DNA of 64,000 nt from NCBI RefSeq assembly GCF_002902845.1, contig NZ_PPTF01000016.1, positions 1 through 64,000 on the forward strand. The letters run 5' to 3'. The position numbers and the translations under genes were made by a program. Shown here piece by piece: positions 8,931-15,904 of this stretch (positions are counted from its first letter, which is position 1; each line of letters opens with the position of its first letter). Under the pieces are notes generated by a model. The model was given only the letters and a program-made list of their open reading frames with translations. It was not told where the DNA came from and made no database searches. The stretch comes from Chromobacterium sinusclupearum. GTDB lineage: Bacteria > Pseudomonadota > Gammaproteobacteria > Burkholderiales > Chromobacteriaceae.

Positions 8931-9809
8931 TCAAGCGCCCTTTCCCACCTGGCTGGCCAGAATCTCTCTATGCATGGTTTCCAGATTGGATTCCAGAATC
9001 AGCCGGCCGCCCATGCGCGGCGGATTCTTTTCCGTGTCCAGCACATCGTCGCGCTCGCCCAGCTCCACGGCATCATCCAGCACGGTCACGGCAATCGCCG
9101 ACAGATTGTCCCCGCCTGCGCCGGCGCGCCGCTCCGCCACATTGATCAGCGCCGGCAGTACCTGATTGACGCCGCGGCCGGCAAAGACGCGCTCCAGCTC
9201 GGCGTCCTGCACCTGGGACCACAGGCCGTCCGTGCATAGCAACACAGAACAGCCTGGGCCTATCGGTTGGCGCTCGCCGATATCGATGCTTGGATCGCTG
9301 GAGGCGCCCAGGCAGTTGTAGATCTTGTTGCGATCCGGGTGCGTCTTGGCCGCTTCCTCGGTCAACAGCCCCTGGTCGATCAAGCGCTGCACCTGGGAAT
9401 GATCGCGCGAGCGCAGCCGCATGCCTTTCTGATCGATCAGATACAAGCGCGAATCCCCGACATGGCACCAGAACAACTGATCCTGCTGCAGGATGGCCGC
9501 CACCACGGTGGTGCTGGGCACGTCCGGCAGCCGGTGGTCGGCGGCATACTCCAGAATCACTTGATGAACCGAGCTGATGGCATTCACCAGAAAACGATTG
9601 GGATGGTTCAGCGTGGGCGACGCCTGCTGGTAGAACAGCTCGCACAACAGATCCACGGTGATCTGCGCCGCCACTTCGCCGCGCATATGGCCGCCCATGC
9701 CGTCCGCTACGACCAACAGCACCGACTCCGGGGTATGGGCAATGGCCAAACGGTCTTGGTTGTAGCTGCGGCCGCCGATGCGGCTCTCCTGGAAGACCGA
9801 TAATTTCAT
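8931..9809 (-). CDS. PP2C-family Ser/Thr protein phosphatase
   Basis: A 292-aa metal-dependent phosphatase. PP2C motifs appear in order: RSYNQDR near the N-terminus, VADGMGGHMRGEVAA (~33-47, Mg/Mn-binding Asp), HVGDSRLYLI (~115), LCTDGLW (~192) and GDNLSAIAV (~239). It has a C-terminal extension of ~45 residues beyond typical Stp1-type enzymes. Its start overlaps the stop of the upstream kinase gene by 4 bp, so the two are translationally coupled and it very likely reverses phosphorylation by that kinase. Substrates are unknown. Confidence 0.9.
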   Translation of the reverse strand: MKLSVFQESRIGGRSYNQDRLAIAHTPESVLLVVADGMGGHMRGEVAAQITVDLLCELFYQQASPTLNHPNRFLVNAISSVHQVILEYAADHRLPDVPSTTVVAAILQQDQLFWCHVGDSRLYLIDQKGMRLRSRDHSQVQRLIDQGLLTEEAAKTHPDRNKIYNCLGASSDPSIDIGERQPIGPGCSVLLCTDGLWSQVQDAELERVFAGRGVNQVLPALINVAERRAGAGGDNLSAIAVTVLDDAVELGERDDVLDTEKNPPRMGGRLILESNLETMHREILASQVGKGA

Positions 9810-10780
9810 TCCGTTCCCTTTCCATGCCGGCCACCAGTCAAGCCCTTGATCCAGCCGACCAATCGATTGCCCTCGCCTGCCGTTTCGCGCAGCGGATCGC
9901 TATACGCCTCCTGCTGCAGGGATTTTTGCACCTCCAGCACCGTTGTCGGCCGGTCATCGGGACGCAGCGCCAGGCAGCGGTCGCACAGCTCGGTCAACTC
10001 GCGCGAATACTGATGACGAAAGGCCTTGGTAGCCGGCACCAGCGTATCGCTGGCCAAGCGCGCCTTGGCGCCGGGCGGCACGTCTCCCCCCATGCAGACA
10101 TACAGGCAGGCGCCGATGGCGTAGATATCGGTCCACGGGCCCAAGGGCTGGTCTTTGTCATACTGTTCCGGCGCGGCGAAGCCCGGCGTATACATGGCGG
10201 CAAAATGCTTGGCGGTGCGCGACAGCGTCTGCCGCGCGGCGCCGAAATCCAGCAGCAGCGGCACGCCGTTGCGGCGCAGATAGATATTGGCGGGCTTGAT
10301 GTCCAGATGCAGCAGGCGCTGGCTGTGCACCTCGCGCAAACCGGACAGCAGCGCGGCAAACCATTTGCGGACCTGCCGCTCCTGCATCTGGCCGCCCACC
10401 AGCTCCAGCTCACGCGCCAGCGAGCGGCCTTCGGCATACTCCATCACCATATACACCGTATGGTTGGCGCGAAAGAAGTTGCTGACGCGCACGACCGTGG
10501 GATGGGCAATGGCGGACAGCACCCGGCCCTCTTCGAAGAAGCATTTCAGCCCCAGATTGAAGGCATCGCGGTCCAGCTCAAGCGGAACAGTCACCTCGCC
10601 GTTGGGATTGCGCGCGGCCAGGTTGCGCGGCAGGTATTCCTTGATGGCGAACTTGCGATCGTCGTCGTCCAGCGCCAAATAGACAATGCTGAAGCCGCCT
10701 ACGGACAGCTGGCGCACAATGGTGTACTCCGCCAGACGGTAGCCAGGCGGCAACGGGGTTTGCTTGCTGGATTGAGTCAT
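9806..10780 (-). CDS. Eukaryotic-like (Hanks-type) Ser/Thr protein kinase
   Basis: A 324-aa cytoplasmic kinase. Visible motifs: glycine-rich loop SVGGFSIVY (~25), FAIKEYLP with the ATP-binding Lys (~48), catalytic loop HLDIKPANI (~158), DFGAAR (~178, metal-binding Asp) and an APE-like FAAPEQYDKD (~200). There is no transmembrane segment or PASTA domain, so it is soluble; the last ~60 residues are a short tail. It is coupled by 4-bp overlap to the PP2C phosphatase gene. It diverges from yicC across a 100-bp intergenic region that must hold both promoters. Confidence 0.92.
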   Translation of the reverse strand: MTQSSKQTPLPPGYRLAEYTIVRQLSVGGFSIVYLALDDDDRKFAIKEYLPRNLAARNPNGEVTVPLELDRDAFNLGLKCFFEEGRVLSAIAHPTVVRVSNFFRANHTVYMVMEYAEGRSLARELELVGGQMQERQVRKWFAALLSGLREVHSQRLLHLDIKPANIYLRRNGVPLLLDFGAARQTLSRTAKHFAAMYTPGFAAPEQYDKDQPLGPWTDIYAIGACLYVCMGGDVPPGAKARLASDTLVPATKAFRHQYSRELTELCDRCLALRPDDRPTTVLEVQKSLQQEAYSDPLRETAGEGNRLVGWIKGLTGGRHGKGTE

Positions 10781-10880
10781 GGGGTCGCAGTTGATATAGT
10801 GTCCTCTGGCCCAGGATTGATCTTAGCAAAGCAATTCGGGCCCGGCCGTTGGAAATCTTTTCAATAAACAGGAGCCCCGC

Positions 10881-11747
10881 ATGATACTGAGCATGACTGG
10901 CTTTGCCGCCGCTACCCGGGAATTCCCTGGTGGGATGTTGAGCCTAGAGGTTCGCGCCGTCAATCATCGCTATCTCGATGTGCAAATGCGTTTGCCGGAG
11001 GAGTTGCGCATCATCGAGCCGCAACTGCGCGAACAGATCGCCGCCCGCGTCACCCGCGGCAAGCTGGAATGCCGCGTCGGCCTCAACCAAGTCGATAGCG
11101 CCGCCCCGACGCTGGAGCTGAACCAGGCTTTCCTGGGCCGGCTGCTGGAAGTCTCCCGTGAAGTGCAGCAACAATGCGCCGACAACAAAGGCTTGTCCGT
11201 CGGCGAGCTGCTGCGCTGGCCCGGCGTGCTGAAGAGCAACGAACTGGCGCCGGAAGTGCTGCACCAGCTGTGCCTGGATGCGCTGCAAACCGCGCTGGCC
11301 GACTTCAACGCCTCGCGCGGACGCGAAGGCGAAAAACTGAAGGCGGTGCTGATCGAGCGCATCGAAGCCATGGAAGGCATCGTCGCCGCCATCAAGCCCA
11401 AGCTGCCGCAAATCCTGGAAGGCTATATGACCAAGCTGGCAGGCCGCCTGCAGGAAGCGCTGGGCAATGTGGACGACGACCGTCTGAAACAGGAATTCGC
11501 CCTGTTCGCCCAGAAGATAGACGTGGACGAAGAACTGTCGCGCCTGACCACCCACTTGACCGAAGTGCGCCGCATCCTCAAAACCGGCGGCCAATCCGGC
11601 AAGCGGCTGGATTTCCTGATGCAGGAACTGAACCGCGAAGCCAACACCCTGGGCTCCAAGTCCGTCTCCACCGACACCACGCAGGCTTCAGTAGAGTTGA
11701 AGGTGCTGATTGAGCAGATGCGGGAGCAGATACAAAACATTGAGTAA
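10881..11747 (+). CDS. yicC: YicC family protein (endoribonuclease-associated)
   Basis: A 288-aa YicC-like protein with typical ends: MILSMTGFAAA at the start, RAVNHRYLDVQMRLPEELR in the N-terminal domain, and the DUF1732 C-terminal block ending KVLIEQMREQIQNIE. YicC proteins are implicated in RNA turnover. The start has an AGGAG site 6 bp upstream. The extreme 3' end is the insertion site of the integrative element that follows: the last codons and downstream terminator recur 13,124 bp away as a direct repeat, so the integrated copy keeps an intact C-terminus. Confidence 0.95.
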   Translation: MILSMTGFAAATREFPGGMLSLEVRAVNHRYLDVQMRLPEELRIIEPQLREQIAARVTRGKLECRVGLNQVDSAAPTLELNQAFLGRLLEVSREVQQQCADNKGLSVGELLRWPGVLKSNELAPEVLHQLCLDALQTALADFNASRGREGEKLKAVLIERIEAMEGIVAAIKPKLPQILEGYMTKLAGRLQEALGNVDDDRLKQEFALFAQKIDVDEELSRLTTHLTEVRRILKTGGQSGKRLDFLMQELNREANTLGSKSVSTDTTQASVELKVLIEQMREQIQNIE

Positions 11748-11837
11748 ACTTTCACGCCGTGTCATGGCGTGTCAGCGAAACCACAAAAGCCCCGCCAGTC
11801 GGGGCTTTTTCAATTCATGCCGTGTCATCAAGAGTCA
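11739..11837 (+). repeat. attL: direct repeat at the yicC end
   Basis: This 99-bp stretch covers the last codons of yicC, its stop and its terminator. It aligns without gaps to 24863-24961 with six mismatches (offset 13,124). Two of the mismatches fall in the loop of a CACGCC/GGCGTG hairpin at 11753-11771. The motif GCCGTGTCAT occurs twice inside it (11756 and 11819). Confidence 0.9.
11785..11810 (+). terminator. yicC intrinsic terminator (inside attL)
   Basis: AAAAGCCCC (11785-11793) pairs with GGGGCTTTT (11801-11809) with a 7-nt loop and a T-run. The same terminator is repeated at the right end of the element. Confidence 0.92.
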
Positions 11838-11855
11838 ACAAAGCGCATAATTAGC

Positions 11856-11909
11856 GTGTACATACAGGTGTACATACAGGCACTTTTCCACCCTCAAGTG
11901 TGTACACAC
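11856..11909. repeat. Tandem GTGTACATACAG repeats and GTGTGTACACAC palindrome (candidate integrase arm sites, left)
   Basis: GTGTACATACAG occurs twice head-to-tail at 11856-11867 and 11868-11879, then a perfect 12-bp palindrome GTGTGTACACAC lies at 11898-11909. A matching pair with the same GTGTACA core and 12-bp pitch sits just inside the right end. Position between att core and integrase start suggests arm-type integrase or AlpA/excisionase binding sites, also able to control int transcription (inference). Confidence 0.6.
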
Positions 11910-11988
11910 CCCTAATCGCTGTTTGGATTTTTGCCGATCAAGCAGCGGCGCGGGCTAGCAGGGCAGACTCAGTATTAAGGAAATAAAC

Positions 11989-13260
11989 ATGGGCAAGCTG
12001 ACCGACATGCAAATCAAGGCCTGGATCAAGGCGCAAGAACACTTCGAAGCGCGTGCCGATGGAGACGGCCTGTATCTGTGCTTCCCTGCCCGCTACTCGG
12101 TCCCATTCTGGAGGTTCCGCTACAAGATCGCCGGCAAGGCTCGCGCCGTGGTGATTGGCTCATATGCCGATCTCTCGCTTGCCAAGGCCCGCGAAACCGC
12201 AAAACAGCTTGCCGCGCGCGTTGCGCTTGGCTATGACGTGGCCGGTGAGAAGCAGGACCGTAAAGCCGCCGCCCTGGCCAAGATCGAGGAAGAGAAGAAC
12301 GCCATCACCATGCTGGCGCTGGCCAACGAGTATTACGAGCGGATGATCCTGGGCCGCTGGAAGCACCCGGACATCGTACGGCGCCGGATCGACAAGGACA
12401 TCGGCCCAATGCTGGGCAAGATGAAGGTGGAAGACGTCAAGCCCCGCCACATTGACGACATGCTGCAGAGCATCGTCAAACGCGGCGCGCCCACCATCGC
12501 CAACGATGTGCTGCGCTGGACTCGCCGCATGTTCGACTACGCCATCAAGCGCCACATCATCGAGGTCAACCCCGCCAGCGCCTTTGACATTGGCGACGCA
12601 GGCGGCAAGGAAGAAGCCCGCGACCGGGCCTTGAGCCGCGACGAGCTGGCTAAGCTGTTTGCAGCCATGAAGCTGGCCAAGGGTTTCAGCGTGGAGAATG
12701 ACCTCTCCATCCGCCTGCTGTTGCTGCTATGCGTCCGCAAAATGGAGCTGTGCGCCGCGCGCAAGGAAGAGTTCGACTTGCCGGCCAGCGTCTGGCACCT
12801 GCCAGGCGAGCGCAGCAAGACCGGCAAGCCAATCGATATCCCCCTGCCCGCCCTGGCCGTGGAATGGCTGCAGCAGCTGTTCGACCTGGCCGGGCGCAGT
12901 GACTGGCTACTGCCGGCCCGCAAGATGCAGCACCGCATGGTGCCGCACATTCACGAAGGCACCATTGGCACCGCGCTAGGCAAGGTAAAGCCGCACATGC
13001 CAGGCGTTGCCGACTTCACCATCCACGATCTGCGCCGCACCGCGCGCACCCACCTTGCAGAGCTGGGCATAGATCCCGTAGTAGCGGAGCGCTGCCTCAA
13101 TCACAAAATCCCCGGCGTGGAAGGGATTTACAACCGGCACGACTATTTCAACGAGCGCCGCGACGCCTTGAATAAATGGGCCGGGCTGCTCAATGCACTG
13201 GACAAGGGCGAAGCCTACAACGTGACACCGATTGCCAAGGGCCGGAAGAAACAGGCCTGA
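11989..13260 (+). CDS. int: P4-type tyrosine recombinase/integrase
   Basis: A 423-aa site-specific recombinase. The N-terminal DUF4102-like arm-binding domain (~1-90) contains RFRYKIAGKARAVVIGSY and LSLAKARETAKQLAARV. A core-binding domain follows at ~100-200. The catalytic domain shows Arg in LLCVRKMEL (~247), Lys in SKTGKPIDIPL (~279), HDLRRTART (~345), His in CLNHKIPGVEGIY (~370) and the nucleophile Tyr in YNRHDY. It has an AAGGAAA ribosome-binding site. It presumably drives recombination between the 99-bp repeats at the yicC 3' end. Confidence 0.95.
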   Translation: MGKLTDMQIKAWIKAQEHFEARADGDGLYLCFPARYSVPFWRFRYKIAGKARAVVIGSYADLSLAKARETAKQLAARVALGYDVAGEKQDRKAAALAKIEEEKNAITMLALANEYYERMILGRWKHPDIVRRRIDKDIGPMLGKMKVEDVKPRHIDDMLQSIVKRGAPTIANDVLRWTRRMFDYAIKRHIIEVNPASAFDIGDAGGKEEARDRALSRDELAKLFAAMKLAKGFSVENDLSIRLLLLLCVRKMELCAARKEEFDLPASVWHLPGERSKTGKPIDIPLPALAVEWLQQLFDLAGRSDWLLPARKMQHRMVPHIHEGTIGTALGKVKPHMPGVADFTIHDLRRTARTHLAELGIDPVVAERCLNHKIPGVEGIYNRHDYFNERRDALNKWAGLLNALDKGEAYNVTPIAKGRKKQA

Positions 13261-13354
13261 CACCAACTTTGCCACGCCTAGATCGGCCAATCGAAAAGCA
13301 GGAAACCCCTGCCCGGTTGGCGTGGCATCTTAAACAGGGTTTTACGGAAACGTG

Positions 13355-14068
13355 ATGGACTATAAGGAAATAAATCCGCTTTGGAGACTTGCCGATCCGC
13401 TGACAGTACAACAAGCTGCAGCGTTAATTGCAGGCTTTGATCCGAACGTGGTTCGCTTCAACTCGAATAATGCAGCATGGTTTGAGAACGATAGCGGGTA
13501 TACCGATAACAGCGGCATAGGATGGGTTCAGACCGCTTTTGCTGCGCTAGTGAATGCAATCAATGCGCACAAGTTGCCTGCAATCATTAGGCGTAACGCA
13601 AGAATGGCGGGGTGGGATGAGTGGCCGGAGGTAGGAGAGCAGGCCAGGCAGCTGGGCAGTGATGAACTCATTCCCAGCCTAAGCTATGAGCCTGTCGTTA
13701 TTTACTGTGAAACACCAGATTGGGGAAAGTCTACCGTCGCAGTTTCCGATCTGGTGGCGTGGTTGGAGGCCGCCGGCATTCGCACCGGATTTTTCTTCCC
13801 AAACACAACCGACTCGCCTGACTACCTTGATCCTAAAAATCCCCGGTATGCTCCCAAGTTAGCCGCAGCAGTAAAGGCATGGAAAGCGGTAACGGATGAG
13901 AGTGGAAAACATCCTAAACAGGCACTTACAACGTGGCTAAATGAGCATGCTGCAGAGTTTGGACTAACAGATAGTAATGGCCTACCAATAAAAATGAGCA
14001 TCGAAGACTGCGCCAAGGTGGCCAACTGGAAGCCTGCCGGCGGAGCACCCACCACCCCAGGCGACTAA
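13355..14068 (+). CDS. Unknown protein of integrative elements
   Basis: A 237-aa soluble protein with no recognised domain. It opens with NPLWRLADPLTVQQAAALIAGFDP, a stretch I associate with hypothetical proteins next to integrases in proteobacterial islands (memory, unverified). Base composition is lower in GC than the flanking element genes. ATG 13355 is preferred over GTG 13352 because a GGAAA sequence lies 5 bp upstream of it. It is separated from int by a 94-bp spacer holding an 8-bp stem GCCACGCC/GGCGTGGC (13271-13278 with 13319-13326). Confidence 0.75.
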   Translation: MDYKEINPLWRLADPLTVQQAAALIAGFDPNVVRFNSNNAAWFENDSGYTDNSGIGWVQTAFAALVNAINAHKLPAIIRRNARMAGWDEWPEVGEQARQLGSDELIPSLSYEPVVIYCETPDWGKSTVAVSDLVAWLEAAGIRTGFFFPNTTDSPDYLDPKNPRYAPKLAAAVKAWKAVTDESGKHPKQALTTWLNEHAAEFGLTDSNGLPIKMSIEDCAKVANWKPAGGAPTTPGD

Positions 14069-14265
14069 CCTACCTACCTCCAGAAAGCCGCGCCAATGCT
14101 GGATTCCCCAGTATGTGCGGCTTAAAAACTCCATCACACTTGGCGAAACCCACCCACCCACCCCCATGTTTTAGTGGGTAAGTTTTCGTAACCTAACCGG
14201 CTATTTCAGCCCCGCATTACGGCTTTATCTTTGCCTCGCAATGTCAATCAACGGAGCGATGCAAT

Positions 14266-14529
14266 ATGAAACCCCACGACACAACTGGAAAACCCATCAA
14301 GATTACCGACGCCCAAGCCGGTATCCTCGCCACCTACGGCGCTCTGCCTGCCACCGGCTACGTCCGCCTTTCCGACCTTCGCCCCATCATCCCGCTGTCT
14401 GACTCTTCCATATGGCGGCGAGTAAAAGCAGGCACCTTCCCAGCCCCAGTAAAACTATCCGAGCGCGTTACTGCTTGGAAAGCCGAAGACATCCGCCAGT
14501 GGCTGGATGAACAAGGCCAGGCGGCTTGA
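14266..14529 (+). CDS. AlpA-like helix-turn-helix regulator
   Basis: An 87-aa small DNA-binding protein of the AlpA (CP4-57 regulatory) family. It shows YVRLSDLRPIIPLSDSSIWR, then RRVKAGTFPAPVKLSERVTAWKAEDIRQWL, the typical winged-helix pattern. In P4/CP4-57-type elements such proteins act as excisionase activators or directionality factors. It lies just upstream of the C4-like RNA, so its transcript may read into the immunity region. Length is typical (65-90 aa). Confidence 0.85.
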   Translation: MKPHDTTGKPIKITDAQAGILATYGALPATGYVRLSDLRPIIPLSDSSIWRRVKAGTFPAPVKLSERVTAWKAEDIRQWLDEQGQAA

Positions 14530-14605
14530 GGTGACACGCAATGACACTTGCCACCACAAACCAGCCGCGACATAATGGCCCCGTGCTGGTCAATCCCAGC
14601 GCCAG

Positions 14606-14630
14606 GCTTGGCGGCCTGTTAGACTCAAGG
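14606..14630 (+). promoter_or_regulatory. Target box A of the C4-like RNA
   Basis: GCTTGGCGGC (14606-14615) and GACTCAAGG (14622-14630) are complementary to two segments of the antisense RNA loop (CCGCCAA at 14749-14755 and CCTTGAGTC at 14735-14743). The 3' part of the box is shared with a hairpin AGGCGG-ATAG-CCGCCT (14628-14643) that excludes the terminator hairpin at 14637-14651. RNA pairing here would therefore favour termination (inference). Confidence 0.7.
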
Positions 14631-14636
14631 CGGATA

Positions 14637-14658
14637 GCCGCCTATTGCGGCATTTTTT
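14637..14658 (+). terminator. Attenuator-type intrinsic terminator between box A and the C4-like RNA
   Basis: GCCGC (14637-14641) pairs with GCGGC (14647-14651) over a 5-nt loop, followed by a run of six T at 14653-14658. It overlaps the competing stem that begins inside box A, the arrangement expected of a regulated attenuator. Confidence 0.65.
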
Positions 14659-14694
14659 ACGTCCGTCACACGCCATTGGTGCGCCTTTTCCTAT

Positions 14695-14775
14695 GGGCTG
14701 GCCATGGTGGGAGCGTGCATGCACGCGCCGGTTACCTTGAGTCCCGGTCCGCCAATCCCGCCATCGTGCCAGCCC
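14695..14775 (+). ncRNA. C4/P4-CI-type antisense immunity RNA
   Basis: An ~81-nt compact fold: outer stem GGGCTGGC/GCCAGCCC (14695-14702 with 14768-14775), second stem ATGGTGGGA/TCCCGCCAT (14704-14712 with 14756-14764, one G-U pair), inner hairpin GCGTG-CATG-CACGC (14713-14726). The unpaired region 14727-14755 carries CCTTGAGTC and CCGCCAA, complementary to both box A upstream and box C downstream. C4 RNA of phage P1/P7 is about this size and has the same two-segment, two-target logic; P4 CI RNA works through seqA/seqB/seqC. Structure and complementarity are seen; function is by analogy. Confidence 0.82.
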
Positions 14776-14780
14776 ACCCC

Positions 14781-14820
14781 GCTTGGCGGCGGGAGGCTGG
14801 TCTTACCAGACTCAAGGAGA
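14781..14820 (+). promoter_or_regulatory. Target box C of the C4-like RNA, overlapping a ribosome-binding site
   Basis: GCTTGGCGGC (14781-14790) and GACTCAAGG (14809-14817) repeat box A exactly. The second segment overlaps AAGGAGA (14814-14820), the Shine-Dalgarno sequence of the ATG at 14829. Pairing with the antisense RNA would block translation of that gene. Confidence 0.72.
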
Positions 14821-14828
14821 CATGCACC

Positions 14829-15005
14829 ATGTCTAGCCTCACCCTGCGCGCTATCCGCGCCCTACTCCCCGTTTACTCCGTATCCATTGCCACGACGCCG
14901 ACCAAGGCCGAGGCCAACGCGCTTGCGCGCCTGCTGGTATCGCAAGGCCGCCGCGCCGTGATTCTGCCGGCCAGTGCCGGCTTCAACGTGATGGAGGTTC
15001 GCTAA
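14829..15005 (+). CDS. Small protein under C4-like RNA control
   Basis: A 58-aa protein (MSSLTLRAIRALLPVYSVSI...) with a strong AAGGAGA ribosome-binding site 9 bp upstream that lies inside target box C of the antisense RNA. By position it matches the genes kept silent by C4 RNA (icd/ant in P1), but the sequence is not recognisably Icd or Ant. The ending GRRAVILPASAGFNVMEVR is beta-strand-like. It stops 2 bp before the next small gene, so it probably opens the operon leading to the replication protein. Confidence 0.7.
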   Translation: MSSLTLRAIRALLPVYSVSIATTPTKAEANALARLLVSQGRRAVILPASAGFNVMEVR

Positions 15006-15007
15006 TC

Positions 15008-15325
15008 ATGGCCAACCTCGAAAACCCCATCGCCCTGCTCGCTGACCACCACCAGGCATTCCAGCAGCGTACCGCCGACGCCGCGCTGTATGACCTGGCT
15101 GACAGCCACGCCGAAATGCTGCAAGCGGATGTCGCCGCTTCCATCGCCCTGCTGGGCGAGCTGGTGAGCAGCTACCCGCAAGATACCGGCATGGATACTG
15201 CCGTCCTGCACCACCTGGGCCAGACATTGCGCCTGTTGGGCGCCATCAGCTGCTTCGCAGGCCAAGAGCGCTGCATGATTGCCACGGCGCGCGAGCTGCC
15301 GGCCAAGAAAGGGGGCCGGAAATGA
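15008..15325 (+). CDS. Small unknown protein
   Basis: A 105-aa Ala/Leu-rich, probably helical cytoplasmic protein (MANLENPIALLADHHQAFQQ...). No domain recognised. It ends ELPAKKGGRK, and its stop overlaps the next start by 4 bp (ATGA). It is the second of four tightly packed small genes upstream of the replication protein, which suggests a role in replication or its control, but nothing in the sequence proves that. Confidence 0.75.
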   Translation: MANLENPIALLADHHQAFQQRTADAALYDLADSHAEMLQADVAASIALLGELVSSYPQDTGMDTAVLHHLGQTLRLLGAISCFAGQERCMIATARELPAKKGGRK

Positions 15326-15522
15326 TCCAGCCCACTCCCATTCTGCCAGCCAACCGCATTGGCACCATCACTCTGCATCTGTTCGATAACGGCGTGGCCG
15401 AAGCCATCATCGAGAACCCTGGCCGGCCGCTGCAAGATGCCCTTGCCCGCTGCATGGGGCGCTTGATCCATGAAGCGGGGATCATCCGCGCCGACAAACT
15501 ACAGCAGGAGGCCCAAGCATGA
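15322..15522 (+). CDS. Small unknown protein
   Basis: A 66-aa protein overlapping its neighbours by 4 bp on both sides (ATGA at each junction). It contains a short beta-rich start (RIGTITLHLFDNG) and an amphipathic helix (DALARCMGRLIHEAGII). No family recognised. The chained overlaps show that the genes from 15008 to 15812 are translated together. Confidence 0.75.
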   Translation: MIQPTPILPANRIGTITLHLFDNGVAEAIIENPGRPLQDALARCMGRLIHEAGIIRADKLQQEAQA

Positions 15523-15812
15523 ACACCTTCACTCTCGCCCCGGAAGTCATGGACAGTCTCAAAAGCGAAGGCGTGGACGTGATGTCCTATCACGTGGGCG
15601 CCATCGAAGGCTCCATGATCTTTTCCCTATGCGCAAACAGGGGGCGGCCCGGCGAAACCATCAACAACTGCAAGCGTCACCTGCTGCTGCGCCTGGGCCT
15701 GGAGGGCAACGCCCTGACGCTGGAAGAGCAGCGCCTGCGCGGCTGGATTGTGGGCCTGATGGAAAGCGCCATCGAAGCCCTAGACCCCGAGACCGACGCA
15801 GAACCCGCCTAA
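15519..15812 (+). CDS. Small unknown protein
   Basis: A 97-aa acidic protein (MNTFTLAPEVMDSLKSEGVD...) with no recognised domain. An N-terminal alpha/beta segment is followed by a helical C-terminus (LTLEEQRLRGWIVGLMESAI). It overlaps the preceding gene by 4 bp. A 92-bp spacer separates it from the replication protein gene. Confidence 0.75.
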   Translation: MNTFTLAPEVMDSLKSEGVDVMSYHVGAIEGSMIFSLCANRGRPGETINNCKRHLLLRLGLEGNALTLEEQRLRGWIVGLMESAIEALDPETDAEPA

Positions 15813-15904
15813 GCCACCACACGACAATTTGACGACGGGGCGGCCCTGACCACCGAACGGACACGTTTCCGGGCGCGGGCCTCCTCACGTCTGAAGGGCA
15901 CAGA

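Noticed and set aside
14541..15005. 154-aa ORF resembling annotated Ash/Icd-like proteins
   Set aside because: Its first 96 codons run through both target boxes, the attenuator and the C4-like RNA fold. Only the part from ATG 14829, with a strong ribosome-binding site, is kept as a gene.
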